From positions 64,001 through 124,815 of the forward strand of contig NMRA01000211.1 of the NCBI GenBank assembly GCA_002633005.1: 60,815 nucleotides of DNA, in the 5' to 3' direction. The notes below the pieces were generated by a model that was not told where the DNA came from, did no database searches, and was given only the letters and a program-made list of their open reading frames with translations. The stretch's first letter is position 1, and every line of letters starts with the position of its first letter. Below, piece by piece: positions 12,401 through 25,339 of the stretch. Source of the DNA: Phoronis australis. Its lineage: Eukaryota; Phoronida; Phoronidae. Position numbers and translations under genes: made by a program.

Positions 12401-15011
12401 GTGTCAGAGCAACATACTTGGAGGAATTCGAAGAATTCTGCCAAGTAACAATGTTAAAAGAGAACTATTATATCTACCAAATTCCCCAAACAGCGGTTTC
12501 TCACACTTAACTGTCAGCTGCAAAGTGATCGTGGCAAACAACCCTGACCCCTGGCTTTGGTTTCCATTTGTCGCGCCTGATTACATGCAACCACAACTTC
12601 GACAACTTTCCCTCCGTCGGCCACCTGTGACCACCTCTATTTGAACAATGCGGTAAGCATCACAAAGTTCTAGGCATATTTACCACTGACTTCAAAAATA
12701 AAAAGCAGATGGCATTGGCGTTGATACCTTCGGGACACGATTGACAATGGCGCCGTCTGATGGCAGCAGTTTCCAGCACGGCCACTCATTTCAGTGATAA
12801 GCCTGTACCAGGAGCAGCTAAATGTTCTGGCTCTGCTCAACCGTTAACAAACTGCCCAAACTACAGTATGAAAACAACCGAGGACAAGCATGACTGCTGT
12901 TGCCACTTGGCCGGCTTCATGTGAGTCAAACTGTAGCGATGGGGCAGTATAATAAAGACAACCTAGGACAAGCATGAACGCTGACTGTTGCCATTAAGCC
13001 AGCTTCATGAGAGTCAAACCATATGCAAGAAGACAACGACGCAGATGCCACCCAGCCAGCGTCCCATCTACCAAAGAACACCATCGCCTTCCAGCCAGTT
13101 CCATGCTGATCGTACCACGTACACACCGTCCAAATACAGCGAGGACAGAAGGCGAGATTCTCCGATCTTGCAAAGCTGTCCGGGGGCTTCGCCCTCATCT
13201 ACTCTACTCCAATTAACGCCAGACGTTCATAGTTTGATACCTCACTACACTGCGAGTATATTTAATGAAATTGCAATCTGAATGAATAGATAAAATTTGA
13301 TATCACTTACAAAGTTGATATATTCGTGCGCAGACGACAATAATCTTTTCATACCTCCTTTACTGGAAAACTTCAAATTCGTTGATTGGACTTTAGAGTT
13401 CACTAGGTTTATGGTTTCGTACTCCCGTTTTATATTATCGCACCAATGACTTCCATAGCAACTAAAGATTAGTTCCCGGGTCTTACTACGTGTTCAAGGC
13501 ACTTGGTACCAGTTAAGTGGTCGCTTTTTCTCGAGTATCCCTCGAGTAAGTCCAGCTTGAAGTAAAAGATTGCTTAATTTAAACTAGCCTTCTAGCCGAA
13601 AAATCTTTATTTATACCGCTTACGGTTCTTCATTCAAATTTGAAGGGAATTACGACTTCGAAAGAACTGGCAGCTCCTTATTGGTTGACAAAAGGTTGTC
13701 ACAGCATGTCATCTAAGTTCACGCAAAAAAAAATAAAAAAATAAAAAAACTGCCAGTTCTTTGCAAACGCAGAAATCATTTCCCATCTGTGTGAGAAATA
13801 AGTTGAGACTAATTTTGTAACGGTAGTGGTCTAAGTCAAAAGCTCGCTTCTTGGACGGGACGTGGGTTTTAAGCGTTATAATGGTCTGAGTCAATGTTTG
13901 GTGGTCACAGACCTTGAAATTTCAATACGTCAATGGAAATGTTAGGCACCAATAACGCGGGACGCACTCCAAAAATATCTATGACAGAATAACAAACCTA
14001 TCTCTTCGTCGCATCGTTAATTACTGCTACACAAATAAACGACAATACATTAAATACAAATATTTAGACCAGAAAGCGAACTATTATATCCAGGCTTTTA
14101 AGCATAATATTAAGAAAATATACCAAAAGTAAAAAAAAACAAAAAAAGACAAGAACACAATCATACAATAATAGAACTCATAAACAGAGAATAATGATAT
14201 ACTATGATGTCAGACGGCTTCGTGCTTACATTTTCAAAGTACATGTGATTGAAATAGTGTGATGTGCTGGCAATGTCAGGTATCCACTTTTGTAAAATCG
14301 ATGACTGTGCGCACAGCTGGGACGTATTGTAAAGGCAGTTTCAGCGTCTGCAAAGCACTCACTTGGCGGTGCATGGCAACGGCTGCAAAAGCTGGAGTGG
14401 AGATTCAGGGAATTTGCTAAAGACTATGTCCTAGTAATGTCAATGTGCTATACCATTTTTGGTAATCACATGATAAGAAAAAATACCATGCCTCATGTGT
14501 GTTGATTTAGGGCGTCTTTAACTTTTACAGACGAGAGAGGTAAAAAGGTCGACTTCAAGGTTATCGACTCCGATCTTTAAAATTTGCGTGTTCATACACC
14601 TTGGTGAGATATATGCAAAATGGTTATTTCACATTTTGAGGCAATTATTTTTTAACTCACACCTAAAAGACCACGAATGTTTTGGCCCCAGATTGACATA
14701 TTTGTCTCAGCTAGGTTTAATAAGTAATTGCTTTTTAAATGCATATAATGAGGAACTAGTCATCCACTATTCATTTCGTATAACTAATAAGGGACAATGT
14801 TTTGTTAATTTTACGACTGACATTACTGAATCTTTAATACGTCAAGGTACCCGCACAAGCGGCATATGCTGGTGATCATGTTCACCCATTGCATTCGATT
14901 TCGCGTAAACGTGTATGAGAGAAAGAGACAGAGAGAGAGATCAGAGAGAGAGAGAGTAAGGACTGAGACAGTCGCATGAGTGAGAATTGAATCGCTCGCC
15001 TACATTCGGTG
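12401..15011. other. No recognisable gene
   Basis: Unassigned. Contains a two-unit tandem repeat of 84-bp period (12874-12957 and 12958-13020, sharing AGGACAAGCATGA and GCTTCATG motifs) and a (GA)n microsatellite at about 14916-14956, just upstream of the glucuronosyltransferase gene. Confidence 0.4.
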
Positions 15012-18000
15012 ATGAAATTATACTTCTTCCGCCCTCTGTTCGGCAATGGCGTAATCCGAGGTGCAACAAGTCTGTTGATATTATTGTTGCTAATCATGAT
15101 AGCAACCACTTACGGTGAGATCATCAAAGTTTTTCGCTTTCACGAAATGTCTTTGTGACACCGATATTCATAAATTTGGAACTTTTTGTTTGTAACAGTT
15201 TCAGGCTGCACGTTACCCAAGTGCAATTAATCGTACATCGTTGTAATCAACTAGTTTCCGTAAGTTGTTACATTTTATATGTTGAACCACCACAAGTAGC
15301 GCAATTATGGTAAAACAAACTTACAGTTTTACGTTGTATGCCGTGAAACGTATCGTTAGAACAAACCTAAGATTTGATGAGCATGCATCTCTGTTTTAGT
15401 GATATGTTGTAATATAACGCAAAGCAAATAATATGTTCGTATTACACCCACTTCAAATGTACTTTACCAATTTCCCCTAAAATATCTTCGCCTGAAGGAA
15501 AATCAGAGTGTTTCATACGTTTTAAACTTCAGCTCAAACACCGTATCTGTACATCGTGATCGTGACGTAACATGTATACATTGTATCCTCTTCATCATCA
15601 TTATCATCACCACCACAACCACGACGACGAAGACGATAATGAAGATTGATAATGACGTCATCATCATCACCGCCGCCATCATCCTGATCATGACGATCGT
15701 CGTCGTCACTGTCATCAACAGCATCAACAACCCCATTACCATTGTTTATCTCCGTCTATCATAACTTGACGATCAACTGAGTTGTCTGTTAAAACTATGA
15801 TAGCTCTCTTTTTCCACCTCACGATATTATAATGTTCGCAAGATTATACAACATTGTGGGATGAGTTTAAAGACATTAAGTATTTCAGTTAAGTTCACAG
15901 CAGTTTTGCCGACAATTTACTGCGTCACTCCCACATTCGCCAGACCCGTCCAAAAAGCCGAGATGACAAGACTACGCCAGGCATTCAAAAACATCCCCAA
16001 CTTCCACTGGATTGTGGTTGAAGACTCGAAGACCAAGTCTCGCTTAATGGACAGGTTTTTAAGGCAATCTGGAATTCCGTTTACTCATTTGCATATTGCA
16101 ACGCCGTCAGCTCATAAAGTCATAAACAAAGAGCGGCCCTGGAACTCCGTTCATAGGGGAACTTTACAGAGAAACATTGCACTGAAGTGGATAAGAGACA
16201 ACATAAAAACCAACATTCCAGCAGTGGTGTACTTCGCTGACGACGACAATACATACGACGAGAGACTATTCGACCAGGTAAGACAATCTATCGGCGTCAT
16301 TTCAGGTCAGAAAATTTTAACGCGAACAGCGACTCAACGACTGATCTGTATCGCATAACCGTGCTGTGATGCAGTACGACTTTGAAACATAAAACGTAAG
16401 ACGTACTAAATACCATTCAACTCTGAAGACGCATCCATACACGTACATCGTGCATATATGTGTCACCTGAAAGCTCAGAATAGTCGTAAAATTGTTCTAC
16501 CAGGGCCGCTTTGACAATATCATGGGCCACCGGGGAAAGCAGCTCATTGGGCTCCTTTTACATCAACCAGTGGTTTATAGCAATGAAAAACGTCAATTGT
16601 GTAACAACAAATAAAATCATGTACTTCTTGATAGGCCTACCGGTACGCCAAAACCAGTGCACGTCAGCAATTAACGAACATGAACAGTATTTTAATACAA
16701 TTCGTATTTTTAAGAAGCACTTCACTAAATAGAATTAGTGAAGTGCTTCTTAAAATACGAGTTAAGCAAGAAAATAACAATCAAAAGATAGGATCACGCC
16801 AAGTAGAAGATGCACCCCTTGCACTTAAAAAAACTGCATCATAAGGCGTTTTTTTTCCACCAGCGGATTTTTGGTTCACCCAAAAGTGCTACATGGCGCC
16901 TTCAAAAAGCGTCTTAGCACACCCTATTCCCAAAAGGTTTTGCCAGAGAGAGCCTGGGGGACCTCGCCCCCCCCCCCTTCCGTACCTTCACTTCAAGCAA
17001 ACCTAAGCCGGGAAAGGCATATGTGGGAAAAGCATTTCACATTCATATTTAGCGCTACAAAATTGTCAGAGCACTCAATGTTTCCGTACGATACATGGAG
17101 AGGTAGGAGCTTTTGAAGCCATTTTGGTCGACAGAACTTATAAAATACAACTAGCGATACAAGTTTTCAGTTTTAAACATGACGACAAAGTTGGGTGAAA
17201 TCTTGTGAGTGCAAGGCGCAGGGACTCGTTTTGTGCGGTCACGCCTCCTGTGAGTATTGTTTTAGCTTACTTGTTAGCCCGTTAGTAAATCCGGTGTGGT
17301 AGTTGAGAATGTTCCCCCGTAGAGCCTGTCCTACCTTCAGGAATTAGAATGCTATCATACGTGAGATAATATTCGGTGAATAACCAGAATGCTTCATTCA
17401 TGCAAGCAGGACATTGTTTACTTTGACACTGGCACTGAGCCCGTAACTTTGACTTTTATAATGACATGGATCGGCTTGAGGTGCCTGTATAGTCGTGGGG
17501 CTCCCGGGCAAGTGCCCTGTGGTCCCTGTGGTAAAGACAATATTGCGTTCAACGTTTAACGCACAACAGTCGTGCTTGTTGAATGACGGTGAATCATTCG
17601 TAGGACAGTTTTATGTACAATGTAAGACAAAAGTAGACGTCTGGTGCCGGATTTACATTTTTATAATTGGACATTCAATTCTTAAAATGTTTGCAACGTG
17701 CATCGTCTGTACACACTTAAAATGGGCACTTTAACTTATAGCCATCAATTGCCACTTATTTCCTGTTTTGTCGACGGTGTATGTTTTTATTTTAAGAGAC
17801 CGGCTCTTGGGAGAATGGTGGAATGATGAAATTGTTATACTTTTCCTAATTTCAAATCACATATTGTTACGTCACTACGAGACCCTACTCTCGGGAGACA
17901 CCCCTCTCGGAGAGGCGTTCTTTTATACCCCCGCGATCCATAAAGCATGACTTAATTGGCTCGCAGATGAGACTTTCATCGTCGTACATCTGTTGTGCGA

Positions 18001-21000
18001 CAGGTGTAACGCAATACGCAACGGTTATATAACACATATCTGTAGTGTTATTAATTCGGCTTCGTGGTCCTTAAGTCAGAATTCTGCCTATTCTCACCAC
18101 TTCATCACCCTGCTCATGCATTACCAGCTTTGTATTCCCCTTGCTAATATAAGCGTGCGAACCTTTGTTGTTTGGCAACAAACCTGTCAGTGAAGACAGC
18201 CACAAGAAACTTAGGTACCCAAGCTTCAATAAACTGTAGCGAGAAAGGTTCACTTTCATACACGAGAACGTTACGCTGTTACGCGTTCAGGGTATGATTT
18301 TGACATTGAGCCCGGTAGATTTTAAAAAATTCAATTTAAGATGGTTAAACATTGTAGTGACAAAACCATTCTTAATAAGGTAAAAAAGTAACACAAATCC
18401 CTACTGCGGGCAGCGAATTCCGGAGAAACAAAGGTTCTGAGAAGCAACATCACTTCGTAATGAATAGATGGAACATTGTGTTAGAACATTAGTCATATTT
18501 CCTGGAGTAAAATGATACCTAAGGTCACTTAATTAGGGATATGCATTAAAGAGGTAAAATATAAAAGGGCATGGTTTTACGGTCTCTAGTATATTACCTA
18601 AGGGTTTATTTCAAAGTCCTATGTCGAAAATGGATAGCCGAATTTTCCGAGACTGCCCTCCAGGGGCGGGAAAATGATGTTGAACTGACCAAATTTCATC
18701 AACCTACGTCAAAATTCCCTGAGATACCAATTTCTTGGGGTGTTATTTCCGATTGACAAAAACCACCTAATGCATTTCGCTTCTTGTGGTAGTATGACAA
18801 AGATTTTCTCAAAGTTCAGTGGTCTGGTGGCACGACTATGCACGACTGGTTGTGCAACGGCTCAACCGCATTGCGAGCAGCTACGACCTAAAATTATTAA
18901 AATCGGTAGAATAGGATTTTGGAGATTCAAAAACCACCTTAGTTGACCAACTGCAATCCCCGCAACCAGTCATACGTATTTGTACGATTAACCAGCGACT
19001 CATTAAATATTCCAGTCGCAAGTTTGTTGCAACCTTGTGGTATCTTTAGTGTGACTAGGGTTTAACTGACCAAGAACGCACAGGGGACCTGCTTTGTAAA
19101 ATATTGGCGTTTTATACAGTTTACATACAATCAAAATTTAGGAGTACTGTGCCAGGTTGCATGAAACAGTCCCAAATTGGGATTCAACTAAGTTCTGGCT
19201 TTGATACAAATCGAAGGTGAACTCAACATTGAATTCACAATATTTTCTAAACTATTTAGGGATGTTTTCATGCAACACTCCTAACTTAAGGACTAAATCC
19301 CTATTTATTTTCATAGAATCATATTATTATACAAGAGCAACGCGGAGCGTTGAAATGCGCCCACGAATGCATTGCAAACGACATGCTTCTATGTTGTTTA
19401 TTTTGATTTTAAAATAGCCTCTGGATGGTCAAAATATGTGGGCGCATAAAAATTGTCATAAGTCGATGAGGAGGTCATAATAAAGATGAAATGGTAGAAA
19501 AAGATTACATTTGTGAGTTAACAAAGACACGGATAGGCAAAAGATTTAGGAACTTAGTTGAGTCCCTATTTGGGACTATTTCATGCAACCCGGCACTGGA
19601 ACATTAAACCACTTCAACCTTTCTAAATCAATACGAAGCACAAGTTATGACCTCAGATTGACTAGCTTGAGACATGGTAACCTGGGAAGAGTATTCGGGC
19701 ATGTACTGTGCTGCCTTCTTCCGGCGTAATAGGCGTCGAAGGTGTACTCAATCAGGTAGGCTTTCTTACGTCTGTGGATTTAAGCTAACTGTTTTCAGGA
19801 ACTAACAACTAAAGCAAAGCTGCTACGCATAACTAGTTAAATCCAAATCGAAAATTCAACTTGTAGATCAGACTATATCAAGTACATATTAAAGATTACA
19901 GTGTAATATGAGGGTTATTTGAGCCTGCGTACACCGGAATAAGGCGCATGGGCCTGTATATGTGAAGTACTTTCAGCAAGGAACAAAGTTTGTAAATAAC
20001 GTGTAAGTGGAGCTTGACTTACTCCTAATAAAACCGTAGATGTTGACGTGTTCTCAGTCTAACACCAAGTGAAAGTACTAATCAAGGATAAAAGTCACAT
20101 AAAAACAAATGACTCAACTTGAGATACCCACATATAGAAGAGATGACCGCCTGTGCATGTAGGTGAGGTTTATACATCTGCGTCACACTTAACTGAATTT
20201 AAACTAACTTGTTATTTCGAATAGCACTTATTATACGGTTTCAGAATGTTTTTGTAGATGCGTTATACAAAAGGGGTGTCTGTCTGGCCGGCCGGCTTTA
20301 CTGGAGGCCTGATGTATCAAAGCCCACTATGCGACAAAAACAAGGTAGGCATTTTATTTTCTTTTTCAGTCACTGTCTCGCACATTGCTACGTAAAATTC
20401 TTAATGCGTCAGGCAATATTCAAGCAGCTTAGACTACCTCCTACAAATAGGCCGCCAATGGACGAAGAGCCCTAGCCGTTGGCGACGACAGACCGTTTGA
20501 AATCGGTAGGCAATTTTCAGAAAATCGGGGGTCGGCGACCAGCGTAACTGAAGTCAGTCCTGGAGAGCGTCCCCTAGACCTAGCTTCTTGCGAGAAAAGC
20601 AAAAACTCGTAAGACCTCGCAAATTCACGCCAGTGAAAGGCGAATGGTTAGCGGATATGCTTGGGAGCTTATTACCCTACTCTAGCAAAATGACAACCAC
20701 TAAAGTGAGTGATCAGTGAGGTTGCAGTGTTGAATAATGGGATTGCAATAGTGTTTCCATTCCATAAATAAGGATTTTACGCCGCGACTGCAAGTTAATG
20801 TCTCACGGTCCGTCGGTCTGCAGAACTCAATCCTGGTGCCCACTCTGTACGTAGACACGATACAATCTTCGAAACACAAGAGCAGACAAATCTTTGCAAG
20901 ATAACGCCATGAATTTAGAGGTAAATCACTGGGTCACATTAGCTTTACTCGTGAGGTCCCTGTGACTATGGAACTCGGCCCTTGATATCGTTCTGTAGAA

Positions 21001-21931
21001 CTGGTCAGATCATGCAAGTTAAAAGGGAATGTTTTACGAGTATTCTCGTGAACTTACTAGCCCATCAAAGCAAACTGGCGGCCACTGATGTGATTGGCCA
21101 GCGAGGATTAAGTGTTTCCGCTCCATCAGTGAAGACGTTCACCGCGGGTGCAAGCTGTGCTCTACAGATCCCTACAATGATTTACCGGTACGAAATAAGT
21201 AAGGTGAGGAATTTTTAATCTTATTTTATCTTCAGGTGGTTGGCTGGTTTGCGCGCTGGGGACTAGACCGGAAATTTAAAGCTGACATGTGCGCATTTGC
21301 TATCAACGTGAGACTGCTCTTTGAGAACCCAAATGCTGAGTTCAATTTAGGATCACGAAAAGGTTACCAAGAAACAGATTTTCTCAGTCAAATAATCACG
21401 GTGGAAGACTTAGAACCCGTGTCGTGTTCTGAGGTTTGTATAAATGTGAAAGAATAGAAACTTCCTCTTTACCCAGAAACTCATATTATAATCCAGGTTA
21501 CTCAATCACACAAGGTAAGTTTTAAACATTTCCATAACGTGATCTACTGATTCCCAACTCCAAACAAACCGTTAATGATAATGAAAAGCAATAAATAGTG
21601 GAATCCCCATAAGTTTTAGTATTTGACCGCTTTACATCAATCACGTGTGTCACAGTCTATAGGAGAAATCAACTGCTATAATTACGAAGGCAATTTTGAG
21701 ATCAGTTTATTTGAAGACCTCCGGGGACAAAATGTTTCCTTTAAACGTTTCAAAAATGCAAAATTTATCGCCATTACTATTCTAAGCATTAACACTTGTC
21801 ACTCAAGCAAGTTTCATTCTTCCCAACAGATTCTCGTTTGGCACACACGAACTAATGAACCTAATTTGGAGCAAGAAGATGCTTACCGACTGGAGAATTC
21901 GATATATCGAAACCGTCAAATTGAAGTGTGA
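15012..21931 (+). CDS. B3GAT3: Galactosyl beta-1,3-glucuronosyltransferase (GT43, B3GAT3-like), 5 exons
   Basis: Exons 15012-15114, 15901-16277, 20258-20344, 21236-21433 and 21830-21931 join in phase to 867 nt, 288 residues plus stop. Residues 17-33 (GATSLLILLLLIMIATT) are a type II signal anchor. The Golgi-lumenal GT43 domain follows at once: LPTIYCVTPTFAR, WIVVEDS, the metal/UDP-binding DDD in YFADDDNTYD (148-150), MRYTKGVSVWPAGFTGG at the start of exon 3, DMCAFAINVRLLFENPNA, GYQETDFL with the candidate catalytic Glu (235), and ILVWHTRT. The C-terminus IEV matches B3GAT3 rather than B3GAT1/2. The family adds GlcA to Gal-Gal-Xyl-Ser, completing the glycosaminoglycan linkage tetrasaccharide. 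The stem is nearly absent (human B3GAT3, from memory, is about 335 residues), so a stem exon may be missed between exons 1 and 2, although the 1+2 nt phase closes exactly. All junctions are GT-AG. Confidence 0.93.
15590..15725. repeat. CAT/GAT trinucleotide microsatellite
   Basis: Imperfect run of ATC/ATG and CGACGA triplets inside intron 1 of the glucuronosyltransferase gene. The Met-rich open frame on its minus strand is a repeat shadow. Confidence 0.7.
16703..16759. repeat. Near-perfect 25-bp inverted repeat with 6-nt loop
   Basis: Arms 16703-16728 and 16735-16759 pair over 25 bp (core AAGAAGCACTTCACTAA with TTAGTGAAGTGCTTCTT) with one extra T and loop ATAGAA. It lies in intron 2 of the glucuronosyltransferase gene. 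The loop is short for a typical animal pre-miRNA. It could be a small foldback element, a template-switch product or a structured intronic RNA. Confidence 0.75.
19149..19597. mobile_element. MITE with ~45-bp terminal inverted repeats
   Basis: The left end GTGCCAGGTTGCATGAAA... and the reverse complement of the right end (GTGCCGGGTTGCATGAAA...) match over about 45 bp, through AGTCCCAAAT and CAACTAAGTT. No coding sequence inside. Clean target duplications are not visible. It sits in intron 2 of the glucuronosyltransferase gene. Confidence 0.75.
20640..21170. repeat. Diverged direct repeat pair in intron 3
   Basis: About 20660-20800 and 21040-21160 share the order of motifs ACC(C)ACT...GTGAT...CAGYGAGG, GTGTTTCC and CCGCGxxTGCAAG. 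A possible third relative is near 28780-28860. Old dispersed repeat, no coding content. Confidence 0.35.
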
Positions 21932-22330
21932 GGGAGAAACGGGAAAATGCAGACCATCTCAGAGCATAATCTCCGTACTAAGACTCTGAACTAAATCAGT
22001 CGGGTGACTTTGACTAAAATACAAGTTAGCAGGTTTACTCGAAGTGTGCCATGCAAGTCATCACTTTTAAATCGCCTAATCTTGTCTTTGTTTGCAATGT
22101 TCATAGTCTAACATTATAACCTTCATGCTTTGAGAGAAACAATAATTCATTCACTATATTGTTTGTGCAGATCTCTTATCGATACTACAATCCGTCGCTG
22201 ATAAAATCCTCATTGATATTTTGCTCAATTGCGTCATATCATTTCATTACCAGTCCGAGTTTAGTCTTCATTAAACTAACGTTGGGTTAATAAATGCGGT
22301 GAGGTTATGCGTACAAAGATTAGTGAATTA
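21932..22330. other. 3' flank of the glucuronosyltransferase gene
   Basis: Noncoding. An AATAAA at about 22289 is a possible distal polyA signal; nothing else was recognised. Confidence 0.3.
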
Positions 22331-22640
22331 ATGAAAACAACGAAATTTTTCAACTTCGACGTGTTTCGATATCACAAACATCGTCATCAGGACAAGCAGT
22401 CAAGACCATCTGACGATCTCGACCCACACGACGTACAGTAGGGCTATCAGCACGTTGTTTGTGATGGTTGTGGTTCCAGCTATATTGGTGAAACTACTCG
22501 TATCTTAAAACCCAGGCTAATGAACGCTTAGGCTATGACAATAGTTCTTACATTGATGACCATTTGAAAAGCTCCAGCCACTGCAATGCTGAATGCACAT
22601 TCAGTCATTACTTATAAGTATTCTGGATCAGGCTGAACCT
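22331..22640 (+). mobile_element. Penelope-like retroelement remnant (GIY-YIG end)
   Basis: 22445-22531 reads CDGCGSSYIGETTRILKPRL, a GIY-YIG-type motif (SYIGET) as in the C-terminal endonuclease of Penelope-like elements. Downstream, in a shifted frame, GYDNSSYIDDHLKSSSHCN matches the usual continuation. The preceding GTTTCGATATCACAAACATC motif resembles Penelope-like terminal sequence. Stops and frameshifts make it dead, and no reverse-transcriptase part is present. Confidence 0.6.
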
Positions 22641-23789
22641 AGGACCAATATCAACATTCAGTGTGTGGATACTCTTTCTTAATGTCTGTGCATGTTAGAT
22701 ACACGCACAGTGAGGTCATGTCCTCCATCTTGTGTTTTGGTGCCTTTGTGGTGATACTCTTAATATGTAACCAGCAATGTAACACAGTACAAGATTGTAA
22801 TCTTCAGTCAATTCATCAGTGTTTGTCTTGCTCTTTTCTTGTGTGTGTTTTCTTCAATGACGTCCTCCAATAACTGGAACTGGAACACTTGGGTAAATTG
22901 TTTTGCAAAGCTTTGTAAAGATGTTTTTTTTTCAAAATGTTCCCCTTTGTATGAGAAACTATCAAAATTATGTTTTTCGTTTGTTTAATGAAAAAATTAA
23001 ATGTCGGATAAAACAAAAAAGAAACGATAATTTAGAAAATTGTAACACTTACATAATTTTTGAGACTTTATTTTGAACATTTGAATCAACTAGAATTTAG
23101 CCATTGTAATGATACCGTTGTTGAGCTGTGAAAAATTCATGGTTACGTGTTCCAAGTAATGGCAGAGTGATATTAAGTCTAAATTAAATTCTACAGATTT
23201 TCTACTTACATCGAAAATATACTTTCACGAACTTAAATTTTACAGTTTCTAGATATTTGGCTAAACATAAAGACTAGTGGATGAAAAACAATTGCAGGCG
23301 ATCTGATGCACGTTGCACCAGACGTGCTCAGGCCTCGCATGGAACTATTTTTTTGCTTTATTAATATATGGTTAAAACCGAGCTGAGGAGCATTATCAAC
23401 CAGGCCACACTGCCTCCTCCTGGTAGATAAAGTTTGACATACCTTTAACTTACTTGTGCCTGCGCGGAAAGCCGACTCTAATTCATGATCATTCGCAATC
23501 AGTCATGACGTCTGCGCAACGCAGTCGCGCTTTGCTCGCACTCACAACTTCTGACTCGTAAAGTTGCCACGATTTTGAATAGGTAGAATATATTTTCGCT
23601 GAAAAGATCGGTTTCCCCCACCACTGAAACTATTGCCGACAAAGCAATGATCAGGTTAGATGTGGTTCTTCGTTAGATGGTAGCTGTCTTCACGACTAAG
23701 ATATTTTACTTTTGTTATAACCTCATTAATTTTGTTGTCCGCTCACCGAAATCGTCAAATTCAACTACATGTATGGCTGGCTGTAACAG

Positions 23790-23972
23790 TTACGGATGAG
23801 TTCCCGGTTCTGTATCGTCCATTTTCTGCTTGACTTTCGTGACAACGGCACTAGAAGTAGTACATGATTGCTCAGAACTGTTTGAAACAGCCTCAATATC
23901 TTGAAACTTGACTTTTCCCTTCTTAAAAAACGAATCGATAGGTTTATATTTTTTGCTGTTCTTTGCATTCAC
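23790..23972 (-). pseudogene. Possible hAT-type transposase N-terminus remnant
   Basis: A 60-codon frame starts MNAKNSKKYKPIDSFFKKGK. The short basic (I/L)xSFFK motif near the N-terminus is common in hAT/TTF-type transposase-like proteins. No BED/TTF finger or catalytic part was found next to it. Weak assignment. Confidence 0.25.
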
Positions 23973-24390
23973 TTTCTCAACGCTCAGAGCGTCCCATCTC
24001 TAGCTAGCTAGCTGCTGTTTATTGGACTACTTTCGCTACTGGGTACATACAACGCGCGTGCCCAGGTTCATATAACACGCGTGCCCATGAAAGTGAACCC
24101 CTCCCATCGCCTTCTTCGTAATTTGAACTCACCACAGCGTACTGTGGACAGGTGGTTACATTTAATTAGCCGATACTAGAGTGGTCGTGTTCATTAAAAA
24201 CGTATGCTATGAGCTTTTTAATTCAAATTTGAAGACTTATAGTTCGTATGTCGTAGGGCGCTCACTTTCTCAACATTCAGAACCACCCAGTTATAGCTAC
24301 CAGCTGTTTATCGGGCTGCCCCCAGAAATGAGCCCCCCCAGTGCACGCGCCTTCTTTGTAAGCTGAGCAGAACACAAAACTGTCGGCAAT
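23965..24390. repeat. Diverged direct repeat of ~150 bp
   Basis: About 23970-24150 and 24260-24385 share CACTTTCTCAACxxTCAGA, AGCTGxTGTTTAT and CGCCTTCTTxGTAA in the same order. No gene content recognised. Confidence 0.4.
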
Positions 24391-25226
24391 ACTAAAATCG
24401 TGGGTTTTCCGAGTTTGCTATTACATAACAACCTATCTCGAGTACAGGTAATATGACTTAAAGTTCGGCTCGCTGAGGCGGACCCAAAATCCCGATGGAG
24501 AGATTGCGTTCGCACTCCTCGCACACTCTGGTCACGGGCATGACTGTTCGCAAACCACTGCATTATTGCTGCACCACCATCATGTTGCCGGAATCGAATG
24601 GCCTCTTAAGCCCCCTTTTGTCATCCGGATACTCTCGTAATTCACGTTTATTTTTACATAACTCTAAAAGATAAACCACTCGATGAATGCAAAACTCCGT
24701 CACGCCAACGTTGGTTTTTAAACCCCAAAAATGTAATATCACATTTTGGGGTCAGAAAATACACACATTGAACTCGGTGGAAATCAATATTTTTGAAAAT
24801 TCATTCAAGTAGACTTCGACATTTATTTGTCCAGATGGCAGTACTTACGCCTACCCACACATGTATATCACAGAATACTAAAAGTTCACTTTCGTAGTCA
24901 GTAAATGATTTACAGGATTGGAACAACTATATCCTTAGAAGATACAAAACCGCACAAATTAAAAAAAAATTGTTGTTGCATAATCTCTCGGCCCCTCATG
25001 TTTCCTCGAAGCTGGTCGCAGAAGTTGCGAATCAATCAAAGCCACACCCAAAATGAATGATCTTAATGAAGAAATTTCCGAAATACACGACTTCGTATTC
25101 CATCAAGCTTTGTGTGATAACCACGGAACTTCCAGCTTGGGTCTTTCTGGTTGCCACTCCGTATCCAGCAGCATACATATATTGGAATATGTCCACATCT
25201 CACTCAAAACAAAGTCAGCGTGAAGA
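24391..25226. other. No recognisable gene
   Basis: Unassigned sequence between a repeat and the last half-module of the Cys-rich gene. An 88-codon minus-strand frame at 24297-24563 has no domain signature. Confidence 0.35.
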
Positions 25227-25339
25227 TTATTTAAGTTCCCAAAATTTGACCGTTCGATGCGTTTTTTCTACGTGACAAATTTCGTCGTTCGGCATTTTTT
25301 CACCATCGCTGTAACATGTGTTATCGTGTATACAGGGCT
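25227..25339 (-). CDS. Cys-rich gene, exon E: half module ending in a stop
   Basis: Acceptor TTTTCAG then the frame PCIHDNTCYSDGEKMPNDEI, continuing C-HVEKTHRTVKFWELK and TAA. It matches the first half of the other modules (PCxxxxxCYxxGExxxxxxxC) but lacks the DFYSCNTC half. It could be an alternative 3' exon or a decayed module. It enters in the same phase as the other modules. Confidence 0.5.

Noticed and set aside
15503-15742. Met/Val-rich minus-strand frame resembling a membrane protein
   Set aside because: Produced by a CAT/GAT microsatellite.
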